A stretch of 64,000 nucleotides of DNA from Arenibacter sp. F26102. GTDB lineage: Bacteria > Bacteroidota > Bacteroidia > Flavobacteriales > Flavobacteriaceae. The position numbers and the translations under genes are program-made. The notes under the pieces were generated by a model. The model saw only the letters and a program-made list of their open reading frames with translations. It ran no database searches and was not told the DNA's origin. This document shows positions 13,467-23,006 of the stretch, piece by piece (the first letter of the stretch is position 1; each line of letters begins with the position of its first letter). The DNA lies in NCBI RefSeq assembly GCF_023015865.1, contig NZ_JALKBC010000015.1, positions 1-64,000 of the forward strand. Reading direction: 5' to 3'.

Positions 13467-16442
13467 ATGAAAAAATTTCAAACAATTAGGGGAAAATTAC
13501 CAAGCCAATTATTTTTTTGGCTTTTGTTGGTAATGAGTACGACCGTATTTGGGCAGCAATCCCCAATTACAATTAGTGGAAACATTACAGAAACGGGATC
13601 TGGAATACCAATAGCTGGTGCTTCGGTATTTATTGAAAACACCTCATTCGGAGCGGTTTCAGATTTCGATGGCAATTACAGCTTTAAGGCGACTCTAGAA
13701 AACAAGGATTATGTTTTGATCGCCAGCTATCTTGGGTTTAGCACTCGAAAAACTACTATAAGCGGTTCAACTGGAGATATAAGGAAGGATATTCTTTTAG
13801 CGGAAGACCTTCTGAGCTTGGACGAAGTAGTAGTAACAGGTACAGGTTCCGGAGCGAATAAAAGGTCACTGGGAAATGCCATATCCTCTGTAAAATCGGA
13901 AGATTTGACAAATAACGGTGCTACGCAAGTGGACCAAGCCATTGCCGGTAAAGTTTCCGGTGCCTTGGTTCAACAGAATTCGGGGGATCCTGCAGGAGGT
14001 ATCAGCATTAGACTTAGAGGGCCTAGTACCATTGCCGGTAGTTCTGACCCACTTTATATCGTGGACGGTATTATCATCAGCAACTCTAGTAATGAACTAA
14101 TAGATTTAGGAGGAAATTCCCAGAATAGATTGGCCGATCTTAACCCTAATGATATTGAAAAAATAGAAATTATCAAGGGCGCAGCTGCAGCAGCAATATA
14201 CGGGTCAAGAGCGAGTAACGGGGTCGTTCAAATTTTCACTAAAAAAGGAAAAAGCGGAGAACCCAAGTTTACTTTTATGACCAACATCAAGCTTAACGAA
14301 CTTAGAAAAAAAATCGATTACAATACAGTTCCCTTAGCCTGGGAAGTTGCTACCGACAGAAACAATTTGGCTACGGTTGCCGTGGAGCGCTATGATTTAC
14401 AAGATGTCATATTCGACTCCGGTTTTGGATTGGAGAATTACTTTTCTGTAAATGGAGGAACCGAAAAAACCTCATATTTTCTTTCGGCCTCACATTTGGA
14501 CAATGAGGGAATTGTAAATAATACGGACTTTAAACGATACGGATTTAAAGCCAACATCACTCAAAAGGCATTTGATTGGTTGGATATCACTGGAGGATTC
14601 AACTATGTAAGAAGTATCAGCAACGATGTTCCCAATGGAGGAATCAATTCAGCTTATGGGGCAATTACAGGGTTTTTGTTCAGTGATAACTCTATAGACC
14701 CAACCCCTGATGCATCAGGAGTTTATCCTGTAACTTCGCCTTTGGTGGCTAGAACAAACCCGTTGGAAGCTGTAGACAGATTTGATTTTGGACAAAAGAC
14801 AAATCGCTTCATCACTAGCATTGCCTTGGATGGTAAGTTTAACGAACACCTTTCCGCAAAATACACTTTAGGAATGGATTACTACAACCAATCTGCATTT
14901 GCATTTATCCCTATCAACAACACCTCAACGTTACCTGATGGATTTGCCAGAAGATCGGATTTAAACAGTTTTCAGTACAATAGCGACCTAAATGTAACTT
15001 ACAGGACCGATATTTCGGAAAGCGTAAACTCCATTACAACTGCTGGTGGTTCGTGGCAATATGAAGAAAGGGACAGAGTTGGCATCAGCGCAACCGGACT
15101 TCCTCCCGTAGTACAGACTGCAACCGGAGGTAGTCTATTGGAACAAGGTGAATCAAGATCTCAAATTTCCTATTGGGGCGCCTTTCTTCAACAGTCTTTT
15201 TCCTTTATGGACAAAATTTATATAAACGGGGCTGTAAGAATGGACGGGGCATCAACCTTTGGTAAGGATGAACGCAATCAGCTTTATTTCAAGGCAAGTG
15301 CTTCCTACGTTTTGTCAGATGAGGAATTTTGGAAGGATACTTTTTCCGACTCCTTTAACTCCTTCAAGTTAAGGACCTCATGGGGACAGGCCGGAAACCT
15401 TACCGCATTGGGAGCATTTGATAGATTTTCGGTATACAACCCATCAGCTATAGGTGGCGCGGTAAGCCTTATACCTTCTACCGCTCAAGGAAACGAAAAC
15501 TTGAAACCTGAAAGACAGGATGAAATTGAATTAGGTTTTGACGCCGGTTTTCTTAACAATAGATTGGGCTTGGAATTCTCCTATTACCATCAAAAAGTAA
15601 CGGATCTTTTGCTGCCAAGGGTACTTGCACCATCAAGTGGATATAGCTCAAGATTTGAAAACGTTGGTAACCTTGAGAACAAAGGTGTTGAATTTCTACT
15701 AAGGGCCGCCCCAGTGAAAAACGAAAATTTTACATGGGACGTAACAGCTTCATTCTCTAAAAATAAAAATGAAGTTACCAATGTAGCCGGAGGTGGACGA
15801 CTAACCCTAGATGGAAGTTTCTCGACCAATTATGTTATTGAAGGTGAGCCTTTAGGTGTTTTTTACAGACAATTTTATGCAAGAAACGAGGATGGCACTA
15901 TTGCTTTGGATGCAGATGGATACCCGTTTAGAGGTACTACGGAAGATGGCGAATCTTCAAAAGTACTTGGAGACCCAAATCCAGATTGGTTTGGCTCCCT
16001 GATCAATGAAATCTCCTATAAGGATTTTTCTTTAAGAGTACAGTTTGATGCCGTACAAGGTTATGAAGTGTTCAACTGGAACCGTAGATTATTGGATAAC
16101 GTATTATTTGGGGGTGGTTATAATGTAGGTCAAGAATTGTTGGGCAATCTCCCCAAAGGTTATGGTGGTGCACAAGCCAATATCTTTGAAGAATTTGTAG
16201 AAGACGGATCTTTCGTTAAGTTAAGGGAAGTAGGTCTTAGCTATAACCTGACCCCAAAATGGGATTTCATAGACAATATAGAATTGAGCTTGGTAGGTAG
16301 AAACCTAGCTTCATGGGACAATTACTCAGGATGGGATCCTGAAGTAAGTGCCGCCGGACAGAGCAACGGAGTTAGAGGATTTGATTTCGCCACAGTTCCT
16401 ATCCCAAAAACTTATCAATTTGGAGTAAATGTTAGTTTCTAA
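13467..16442 (+). CDS. SusC/RagA-type TonB-dependent outer-membrane transporter
   Basis: 991 residues. Signal peptide ~1-29, then a carboxypeptidase-D-like regulatory domain (~35-110; TISGNITETGSGIPIAGASV), the conserved LDEVVVTGTG, a plug domain (~130-250; DPLYIVDGI and YGSRASNGVVQIFTKKG) and a 22-strand-type barrel ending in an aromatic residue (VNVSF). SusC proteins import glycans or peptides across the outer membrane with TonB energy, in complex with a SusD lipoprotein. There is no N-terminal STN domain, so signalling to an anti-sigma factor is unlikely. susD follows 16 bp downstream. The divergent DeoR gene, murQ and the nagZ/anmK genes downstream suggest muropeptides or amino-sugar glycans as ligand. 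That assignment is inference. Confidence 0.95.
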   Translation: MKKFQTIRGKLPSQLFFWLLLVMSTTVFGQQSPITISGNITETGSGIPIAGASVFIENTSFGAVSDFDGNYSFKATLENKDYVLIASYLGFSTRKTTISGSTGDIRKDILLAEDLLSLDEVVVTGTGSGANKRSLGNAISSVKSEDLTNNGATQVDQAIAGKVSGALVQQNSGDPAGGISIRLRGPSTIAGSSDPLYIVDGIIISNSSNELIDLGGNSQNRLADLNPNDIEKIEIIKGAAAAAIYGSRASNGVVQIFTKKGKSGEPKFTFMTNIKLNELRKKIDYNTVPLAWEVATDRNNLATVAVERYDLQDVIFDSGFGLENYFSVNGGTEKTSYFLSASHLDNEGIVNNTDFKRYGFKANITQKAFDWLDITGGFNYVRSISNDVPNGGINSAYGAITGFLFSDNSIDPTPDASGVYPVTSPLVARTNPLEAVDRFDFGQKTNRFITSIALDGKFNEHLSAKYTLGMDYYNQSAFAFIPINNTSTLPDGFARRSDLNSFQYNSDLNVTYRTDISESVNSITTAGGSWQYEERDRVGISATGLPPVVQTATGGSLLEQGESRSQISYWGAFLQQSFSFMDKIYINGAVRMDGASTFGKDERNQLYFKASASYVLSDEEFWKDTFSDSFNSFKLRTSWGQAGNLTALGAFDRFSVYNPSAIGGAVSLIPSTAQGNENLKPERQDEIELGFDAGFLNNRLGLEFSYYHQKVTDLLLPRVLAPSSGYSSRFENVGNLENKGVEFLLRAAPVKNENFTWDVTASFSKNKNEVTNVAGGGRLTLDGSFSTNYVIEGEPLGVFYRQFYARNEDGTIALDADGYPFRGTTEDGESSKVLGDPNPDWFGSLINEISYKDFSLRVQFDAVQGYEVFNWNRRLLDNVLFGGGYNVGQELLGNLPKGYGGAQANIFEEFVEDGSFVKLREVGLSYNLTPKWDFIDNIELSLVGRNLASWDNYSGWDPEVSAAGQSNGVRGFDFATVPIPKTYQFGVNVSF

Positions 16443-16458
16443 ACTTAAAAAAACAACG

Positions 16459-17802
16459 ATGAAAAAATATATAAATTTTAAAATAAAGACTATTGCATTA
16501 CTGATGACAGTGGTTGCAGTATCATCTTGCGAAACGGATTTTGATAACCCTAACGCCGCAACGGACGATCAGGTTTTTTCTTCTAGGGAAGGTATTCTGG
16601 CAGCTACCATAGGAATGCAACAATTGTATTCAACAACAGGTTTAAGGTGGATCGTGGAAACACCCGCGGTCACCACAAGGGAGGCAGGTATAACTACTAC
16701 CTTTCAGAATATGATCGACCTTGAAGATGGTGGGGACATTCCAAATTCTACCTCCAATATAGTTGGGCTTTGGTCTACCATGCTTCGAGTTATGTCAATA
16801 TCCGAAGATATCGCCAAAAACGCACCTAATTTGAATATAGACGAAGGCACCAAAAGTGGCTTGGTAGCTTACGCCAATTTGTTCAAGGCAATGGCGATAG
16901 GTAGCATGGCTCAAAATTACGAGCAAGCTATTGTTGACATTAGTCAAGATGGGAATGCATCATTCGTATCCAGGACAGAGGCCTTCAATACCGCAGTTAC
17001 CCTAATCAATGAAGCTCAGAACTTAATTTCGTCCAACCCAATATCCGATGAGTTTAGTTCGGAGATATTGAGAGGAAATATAGATTTGGAAAATACCCTT
17101 CAAGCAATGTCTGCAAGGTATAATCTATTTGCAGGGAATTATGATGCCGCAATAACGGCTGCCACTTCAGTAGATCTATCTGCTACATCGGTCTTTACAT
17201 ATGATTCCCAAAATCTAAATCCAGTATGGAGCAGAGTTTTTCAAAACGGTGTTCCCAATTTTAAACCAAGGGATAATTTTGGACTGCCCAATTCCTTTAC
17301 AATTGACCCTGCCGACGGGCGAGTAGATTTCTATTTGGTTCCCTTGGATGAACTGAACATAAATCAGTTGCCTATTGAAGACCTGGCTGGATTCTTTGAC
17401 GAAGAAAGTGGTACAGAATCCATCCCAGTGTACCTTACAGACGAGATGAACCTGATTATTGCAGAGGCCAATCTTAGAAAAAATTCGGCTGATATTTCTG
17501 CAGCCGTAACAGCCATAAATAATGTTAGAACAGACAATGATGATGTCTTTGGCGTAAATGCCAATATTTCTGCGTATGCTGGTGATTTGTCTGTTGATGC
17601 CCTATTGGACGAGGTATACCTTAACCGCAGGTTAGAGTTGTTCTTAACTGGAACTAGCCTGGAGGACAGCAGAAGGTTTGGACGTCCCGAACCCAGCACA
17701 AGTGCCAAGGTCTTTACTGATGAAAGGAATAGGAACTTCTATCCTTACCCCAACACGGAAAGGGACAACAACAGCAATACCCCTGCCGACCCATCAATTT
17801 AG
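16459..17802 (+). CDS. SusD/RagB-family surface glycan-binding lipoprotein
   Basis: 447 residues from the ATG at 16459. An in-frame start at 16429 would overlap the end of susC and delay the signal peptide. The lipidated Cys is residue 24 (AVSSCETDF). The helical TPR-like fold of SusD follows, with the late YLNRRLELFLTGTSLEDSRR segment and the final NFYPYPNTERDNN typical of family ends. It caps the SusC barrel and binds the ligand. It is somewhat short for a SusD (often ~500), which fits a small oligomeric ligand. A strong terminator follows, so susC-susD may form a transcription unit of its own with partial read-through to the enzymes downstream. Confidence 0.95.
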   Translation: MKKYINFKIKTIALLMTVVAVSSCETDFDNPNAATDDQVFSSREGILAATIGMQQLYSTTGLRWIVETPAVTTREAGITTTFQNMIDLEDGGDIPNSTSNIVGLWSTMLRVMSISEDIAKNAPNLNIDEGTKSGLVAYANLFKAMAIGSMAQNYEQAIVDISQDGNASFVSRTEAFNTAVTLINEAQNLISSNPISDEFSSEILRGNIDLENTLQAMSARYNLFAGNYDAAITAATSVDLSATSVFTYDSQNLNPVWSRVFQNGVPNFKPRDNFGLPNSFTIDPADGRVDFYLVPLDELNINQLPIEDLAGFFDEESGTESIPVYLTDEMNLIIAEANLRKNSADISAAVTAINNVRTDNDDVFGVNANISAYAGDLSVDALLDEVYLNRRLELFLTGTSLEDSRRFGRPEPSTSAKVFTDERNRNFYPYPNTERDNNSNTPADPSI

Positions 17803-17822
17803 AGGAAATATTGTTATAGTTT

Positions 17823-17863
17823 ACAAAAGGCCTACATTTATCATTAAATGCTAGGCCTTTTGT
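17823..17863 (+). terminator. Strong hairpin terminator after susD
   Basis: The stem ACAAAAGGCCTA (17823-17834) pairs perfectly with TAGGCCTTTTGT (17852-17863). An inner stem CATTTA/TAAATG around a TCAT loop extends it, giving about 18 pairs with one bulge. The right arm ends in a short T run. It lies 20 bp after the susD stop and 18 bp before the next start. Confidence 0.85.
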
Positions 17864-17881
17864 TTAAATACTCGATTGAAT

Positions 17882-19393
17882 ATGCTTAAAAGAATTGCCT
17901 TTTTACTCATTTTAACACTTACCTCATGTTCCGTGTTCAAATCGTCCACACCAACACCTAAACATGAATTTAGAGGGGTTTGGATAGCTACCGTGGTCAA
18001 TATAGACTGGCCAAAAAATAGTCTTGACAGCATTGAAAAACAAAAACAGGACTATCTAAGAATTTTGGATTTTTACAGTAATTTAAATTTTAACGCTGTA
18101 ATTGTTCAGATCAGAGCTGCAGGGGATGCCTTTTATCCTTCGCAATATGCGCCATGGTCGCGTTTCCTTACAGGCAACGAGGGTGTAGCCCCCAAACCTT
18201 ATTACGACCCTTTACAATGGATGATAGAGCAAGCCCATTCCAGAGGAATGGAATTCCACGCATGGCTTAATCCCTACAGAGCCACTTTTGACCAAAATTT
18301 GGAAATTTTAAGTAAAGACCATGACTATAACTTACATCCCGACTGGATGTTGAAATACGGAAAAAAATATTACTACAACCCTGGCTTGCCAGAAGTGCAA
18401 AAGCATTTGACCAATATCATAGGGGAAGTCGTCGCCAACTACGATGTAGACGCCATTCATTTTGACGATTATTTTTACCCTTATAAGATTGCCAACGAAG
18501 TTTTTGAAGATTCCATCTCCTATGCTAAACATTCCCTACCTCAACAATCATTAGAGGACTGGCGCAGGAGCAATATAGACAGTCTCGTAAAGAATGTACA
18601 TGAAACCATTAAAAGCAAAAAGGCTTGGGTACAACTAGGTATTAGTCCCTTTGGAGTGTGGAAAAACAGCTCAACGGACCCACGTGGATCGGACACCAAA
18701 GCGGGCCAGACTACTTATGAAGATCTATATGCCGACCCATTGTTATGGATGGAAAAAGGTTGGATCGATTATTTGGTTCCCCAAGTTTATTGGAGCATGG
18801 ATCTGCCGGTGGCATCCCATCGGAAGATAGTGGACTGGTGGTCCAAAAATAGCGAGAATACCAACCTATATATTGGCAATGGACCGTACAAAATAAGAAA
18901 TAATAGTGACAAAGCTTGGGACAATAAAAAGGAACTTCCAGAACAATTAAAATTCGCAAGGGAAGATAAAATTGTGATGGGCAATGTATTTTTTAGTGCC
19001 AAATCCCTGATGTCCGACAAGGAGGATGTATTAAAAATATTAAGAAAAAAATACTACCATAAATTGGCCCTACCCCCTATTTCGCCTCTCCATAAAAACA
19101 CCTTTGGCAACCTAAAAATACCTACCCAGTTCGAAAAAAAAAATGGGACTATAAAATTTAAAATCATACTAGATCAAGAAATAAATTTAAGATACGCTTT
19201 GGTGTATGTTGCCAAAAAAGAATCCAAATTGAATCTGGATAACACCGATCAATTGGTGGCAAAAATACCACTAACTGACACGGAAAATTTTGATTTCAAC
19301 ACCTCGCTACTACAAGGAAAAAAACATATAGCTTTAACATTTATAAATAATTTTGGGCAGGAAAGTAAACCTGAAATTATCAGAATAAATTAG
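17882..19393 (+). CDS. GH10-like (GHL10/YngK-type) glycoside hydrolase lipoprotein
   Basis: 503 residues from the ATG at 17882 (a TTG two codons earlier is less likely). The lipidated Cys is residue 16 (LTLTSC). The N-terminal ~330 residues are a TIM-barrel of the glycosyl-hydrolase-like 10 family: EFRGVWIATVVNIDWP, NAVIVQIRAAGDAFYPS, GMEFHAWLNPYRA, DAIHFDDYFYPY with the acidic cluster expected at the active site, WVQLGISPFGVW and WIDYLVPQVYW. A beta-rich C-terminal domain (~400-503) may bind glycan or the envelope. Some related proteins are linked to peptidoglycan. Its place between susCD and the AmpG/NagZ/AnmK genes points to cleavage of glycan strands outside the inner membrane. The bond cut cannot be told from sequence. 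Confidence 0.85.
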   Translation: MLKRIAFLLILTLTSCSVFKSSTPTPKHEFRGVWIATVVNIDWPKNSLDSIEKQKQDYLRILDFYSNLNFNAVIVQIRAAGDAFYPSQYAPWSRFLTGNEGVAPKPYYDPLQWMIEQAHSRGMEFHAWLNPYRATFDQNLEILSKDHDYNLHPDWMLKYGKKYYYNPGLPEVQKHLTNIIGEVVANYDVDAIHFDDYFYPYKIANEVFEDSISYAKHSLPQQSLEDWRRSNIDSLVKNVHETIKSKKAWVQLGISPFGVWKNSSTDPRGSDTKAGQTTYEDLYADPLLWMEKGWIDYLVPQVYWSMDLPVASHRKIVDWWSKNSENTNLYIGNGPYKIRNNSDKAWDNKKELPEQLKFAREDKIVMGNVFFSAKSLMSDKEDVLKILRKKYYHKLALPPISPLHKNTFGNLKIPTQFEKKNGTIKFKIILDQEINLRYALVYVAKKESKLNLDNTDQLVAKIPLTDTENFDFNTSLLQGKKHIALTFINNFGQESKPEIIRIN

Positions 19394-19466
19394 TGGATAA
19401 AGACATTTTTCTTTCTCCATTTTTAAGAAAACAACGATCAATATTTAAACAACAAAATTGAATAAA

Positions 19467-20741
19467 ATGATTCAAAAAGATAAGGGGGCATGGGCATGGG
19501 TTCCTGTTTTATACTTTACACAAGGCATTCCTTACGTACTTGTAGTAACTGTTTCGGTGATAATGTATAAAAAACTGGGTATCAGTAATTCAGATATAGG
19601 TTTATACACAAGCTGGTTATACCTTCCATGGGTTCTAAAACCCTTATGGAGTCCGTTTGTGGATTTAAACGGCACCAAAAGAAATTGGTTTTTATACATG
19701 CAATTAATTATTTCGTTGGCCATTTTAGGTGTGGGTCTAACCTTGCCCACCACCGTTTTTTTCACAACAACTTTGGCGTGTTTTTGGATGGCGGCATTTG
19801 CTTCCGCAACCAACGATATTGCCTCTGACGGATATTATATGTTGGGACTTACCGAGAAAAAACAAGCCTTCTTCGTAGGTATGCGAAGTACCTTCTATCG
19901 CCTGGCCATGATCACAGGTCAGGGACTCATTGTTATCCTGGCCGGATTCTTGGAAAACTATTACGGGGACAACACCAAGGCTTGGTCCGTTACCATGATA
20001 GCCGCCGCAATTTTAATGTTGACATTGACCATATCGAACTTTTTTGTTACACCAAAATATGAAACTTCCGAAGCCATTGTTCAAGAAAAACCAGAGGGAT
20101 TTTTGGAGGTCTTTATTTCATTTTTTAAGAAACCCAATATTGGAATCGCTCTGGCATTTATTTTGAGTTACCGCTTAGGAGAATCCCAGTTGGTGAAAAT
20201 GGCAGCTCCCTTTTTGTTGGACAAAACCTCAGCCGGCGGATTGGAATATTCCACCGAGGCAGTTGGGACCATTTATGGAACGGTCGGAGTTATTATGTTG
20301 TCCTTGGGAGGTATCCTCGGAGGGATCTTGATTTCCAAAGATGGTCTAAAAAAATGGATGCTGCCCATGGTCCTTTCATTAAATGTGCCCAATGCCATGT
20401 ACGCAATTCTTGCACTGACCAAAACTACAAGTATCGTAGCCGTGGTTGCGACAGTAGTACTGGAACAGTTTGGCTATGGCTTTGGATTTGCTGCCTTTTT
20501 AATCTTCCTTATCTATATTGCAGAGGGAATATCAAAAACCTCGCATTACGCTATTGCAACAGGTTTTATGGCCTTGGGTATGATGCTGCCCGGAATGATC
20601 AGTGGCTATATTCAGGAATGGCTTGGATATGGAGGTTTTTTTGTTTGGGTGGTTATCGCTGCCTTACCGGCCCTTTTCCTTTTAAGATTTATTAAATACC
20701 CAGCCGATTACGGCAAAAAAACGAATACCGATGTCATTTAA
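19467..20741 (+). CDS. AmpG-like muropeptide permease (PAT/MFS family)
   Basis: 424 residues from the ATG at 19467 (a TTG at 19458 is also in frame). It is a twelve-helix-type MFS protein with the AmpG-type beginning: YFTQGIPYVLVV in helix 1, then SNSDIGLYTSWLYLPWVLKP and LWSPFVD, and FASATNDIASDGYYM in helix 4 with the buried acidic residue. AmpG proteins import GlcNAc-anhydroMurNAc peptides across the inner membrane by proton symport. The gene overlaps the NagZ-type gene by 11 bp, so the two are translationally coupled. Other PAT-family members carry acetyl-CoA or siderophores, but the neighbours strongly favour muropeptides. Confidence 0.88.
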   Translation: MIQKDKGAWAWVPVLYFTQGIPYVLVVTVSVIMYKKLGISNSDIGLYTSWLYLPWVLKPLWSPFVDLNGTKRNWFLYMQLIISLAILGVGLTLPTTVFFTTTLACFWMAAFASATNDIASDGYYMLGLTEKKQAFFVGMRSTFYRLAMITGQGLIVILAGFLENYYGDNTKAWSVTMIAAAILMLTLTISNFFVTPKYETSEAIVQEKPEGFLEVFISFFKKPNIGIALAFILSYRLGESQLVKMAAPFLLDKTSAGGLEYSTEAVGTIYGTVGVIMLSLGGILGGILISKDGLKKWMLPMVLSLNVPNAMYAILALTKTTSIVAVVATVVLEQFGYGFGFAAFLIFLIYIAEGISKTSHYAIATGFMALGMMLPGMISGYIQEWLGYGGFFVWVVIAALPALFLLRFIKYPADYGKKTNTDVI

Positions 20742-22296
20742 TATAAATTCATACAACACGGCCACAAAAAATTTATCTCTCAAGGAAAAGCTTGGCCAAT
20801 TATTTATGCCTGCTGCCTTCATCAATGATAGTGAAGAAGAGATACGGGAATTGGAAAACCTCATTGCCAAACAACATGTGGGCGGACTCTGTTTTTTTCA
20901 TAGCAGAGCCAGTGCTGCCACCAATTTTGAGGGCAAAAAGCAAATTGTATATAACGAGCAAAGCCTTTCCACCCTCAAAACCCTTATACAACGCTATCAA
21001 AAGGCAGCAAAATATCCATTGCTAATCAGTATAGATGCCGAATGGGGCTTGGCCATGCGCATAGAAAATACACCCCAATATCCCTATGCTTTAACGCTAG
21101 GGGCCATTCAAGATAATGAGGACTTAATTTTTCAGGTGGGTCAACAAATTGCCCGTGACTGCAGGCAAGCCGGTATACATTGGAATTTGGCGCCCGTGGT
21201 AGACATCAACAACAATCCCAAAAATCCTGTAATTGGATACCGATCCTTTGGAGATGACAAATTAAACGTTACCAAAAAAGCAATTGCCTTTATCAAGGGT
21301 ACGGAAAGTGAAGGAATTTTAAGTTGTATCAAGCATTTTCCAGGGCATGGGGATACCGCAACTGATTCCCACCTTGGCTTGCCGGTAATTGAAAAGTCCA
21401 AGGAGGTCCTAATGGAAAACGAACTATATACATTTAGAGAAATCATAAAACAAGGAGTGGACAGTATAATGGTAGGACATTTGTCTATTCCCGCTTTGGA
21501 TAACGGAGAGGGCGTTCCAGCCACCATTTCCAAAAAGATAATTAAAGGACTACTGCGCCAGGAGCTAGATTTTAATGGTGTGGTTATCTCAGATGCTTTA
21601 AACATGCATAGCGTTAGTAAAATGTTTCCCACAAAAGGGGAACTCGAATGGCGGGCTTTTGATGCCGGCAACGATATACTTTGTTTTGCAGAACACACCG
21701 CAGAAGGCATAGAAGCAATCTTGAGCAATGCAGATCCTCTTGACATCGAAGAACGATTTAAACGGATATGGAAATTAAAGGAACAAGCCTTTGCCTACCT
21801 TTCCCTACCAAGCACAAACCATGAGAAAACCTCCATATTAAACAAACATTTGGCCAAGGAAAGCCTTACTTTATTTACGGGCAGCAGAAACATCATTAAA
21901 GAATTTAGGCAAGAGGGCTTCACTTGTATTTCACTAGGGGAGTCGCCCAATATAAACTTTATGACAGCCGCCTCAAAAATTGCAAATGAAAGAACGCAAA
22001 ACAAGGATAATGTATTAATTGCGCTATATCCCCCAAAAGTAAAACCTCAAAATAATTTTGATCTAAAAATCGAGGAACTGGAACAGTTGGAAGCCTTACT
22101 AAATACCAAGAAGGTTATTCTATACGTTTTTGGAAATCCTTATGTGCTCAATCTCATAAATCACAAAGCAGCCAAAGCTGTAGTATTGGGATATCAAAAT
22201 TTTTCGGAATTTCAGAATATTGCCTTTGCGCATTTCATGGGGAAGCAAAAAGCCAAGGGGTGCTTAGCTGTTTCCATCAACCTTAAGAAGAAGTAA
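20731..22296 (+). CDS. nagZ: NagZ-type beta-N-acetylglucosaminidase (GH3), two-domain
   Basis: 521 residues. The N-terminal ~340 residues are a GH3 barrel with the NagZ signature KHFPGHGDTATDSHLGLP, whose His is the family's unusual acid/base. It also has VVISDALNM, with Asp as nucleophile, and ISIDAEWGLAMR near the sugar pocket. A C-terminal ~170-residue alpha/beta domain makes it longer than the 341-residue E. coli NagZ and closer in plan to the two-domain enzyme of B. subtilis. There is no signal peptide, so it acts in the cytoplasm on disaccharide brought in by the AmpG-like permease, releasing GlcNAc and (anhydro)MurNAc. It overlaps the permease by 11 bp and the methyltransferase by one base (TAATG). 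Confidence 0.92.
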   Translation: MSFNINSYNTATKNLSLKEKLGQLFMPAAFINDSEEEIRELENLIAKQHVGGLCFFHSRASAATNFEGKKQIVYNEQSLSTLKTLIQRYQKAAKYPLLISIDAEWGLAMRIENTPQYPYALTLGAIQDNEDLIFQVGQQIARDCRQAGIHWNLAPVVDINNNPKNPVIGYRSFGDDKLNVTKKAIAFIKGTESEGILSCIKHFPGHGDTATDSHLGLPVIEKSKEVLMENELYTFREIIKQGVDSIMVGHLSIPALDNGEGVPATISKKIIKGLLRQELDFNGVVISDALNMHSVSKMFPTKGELEWRAFDAGNDILCFAEHTAEGIEAILSNADPLDIEERFKRIWKLKEQAFAYLSLPSTNHEKTSILNKHLAKESLTLFTGSRNIIKEFRQEGFTCISLGESPNINFMTAASKIANERTQNKDNVLIALYPPKVKPQNNFDLKIEELEQLEALLNTKKVILYVFGNPYVLNLINHKAAKAVVLGYQNFSEFQNIAFAHFMGKQKAKGCLAVSINLKKK

Positions 22297-22964
22297 TGGA
22301 TATGGAAAAAAACATAATCGATTCCTGGAATAAAAATGCCAATGAGTGGATAAGGGTAATTGACAATGCCGATATCGAGTCTAGAAAATTTACAGATAAG
22401 GCCATATTGAATGTTATAGGAAATTCTCCTGCAATCAAAATTTTGGATGTGGGCTGTGGTGAAGGTTGGCTCACTAGAAGCCTGATTGGGATGGGGAAAT
22501 ACGTAGTAGGATTGGATGCCATTCCCCAATTACTGGACAACGCAAAAAATAAGGGGGCCGGCACTTTTTATCAAATGTCTTACAAGGATATTGAATTAGG
22601 AAATCCCGTTCCGGATGCTCCTTATGATGCAGTTGTTTTTAACTTTTGCATATATCAAAGAGAAGGATTAAGCCAGCTGTTAAAGCAGATAAAAAATGTG
22701 CTCTCGGAAAATGGATATATCGCCATACAGACCCTTCATCCTTTTTTCTTGACCCAAAATAACTTGGATTACAAAAGCCAATGGATCAACGATTCCTGGA
22801 ACGGACTTCCCGGCAATTTCACGGACGGCCATCCCTGGTACGCGCGTACCTTTGAATCATGGATGTCCGTATTTAAAAAAGCTGGACTTCAATTGCATCA
22901 TTTCCAAGAAGTCACCAATGATTACAAAAAACCCGTTTCGGCAATTTTTATACTCTCGGAATAA
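22296..22964 (+). CDS. Class I SAM-dependent methyltransferase of unknown target
   Basis: 222 residues. It has a Rossmann-type methyltransferase fold: motif I ILDVGCGEGWLTRSL (residues ~48-62), motif II VVGLDAIPQLLDNAK, and motif IV YDAVVFNFCIYQ. There is no signal peptide or membrane segment. It starts in a TAATG overlap with the nagZ stop and sits 42 bp before anmK, so it is in the same operon. A second ATG two codons in (22302) is possible. Methylation is not part of known MurNAc recycling, so its role here is open. It could act on a small molecule derived from the imported material or be an unrelated passenger. Confidence 0.85.
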   Translation: MDMEKNIIDSWNKNANEWIRVIDNADIESRKFTDKAILNVIGNSPAIKILDVGCGEGWLTRSLIGMGKYVVGLDAIPQLLDNAKNKGAGTFYQMSYKDIELGNPVPDAPYDAVVFNFCIYQREGLSQLLKQIKNVLSENGYIAIQTLHPFFLTQNNLDYKSQWINDSWNGLPGNFTDGHPWYARTFESWMSVFKKAGLQLHHFQEVTNDYKKPVSAIFILSE

Positions 22965-23006
22965 AAATGCCACAGCCATGAACTGTAACAATATTATAAG
23001 AAAAAG

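Noticed and set aside
13402-13467. A complete -33/-7 promoter for susC
   Set aside because: The -7 box fits, but no TTTG lies at the usual 19-21 bp distance, so only the operator was listed as a feature.
18787-19020. Minus-strand frames within the GH10-like gene and similar antisense frames in other long genes
   Set aside because: No domain or conserved pattern, and they lie wholly opposite well supported genes.
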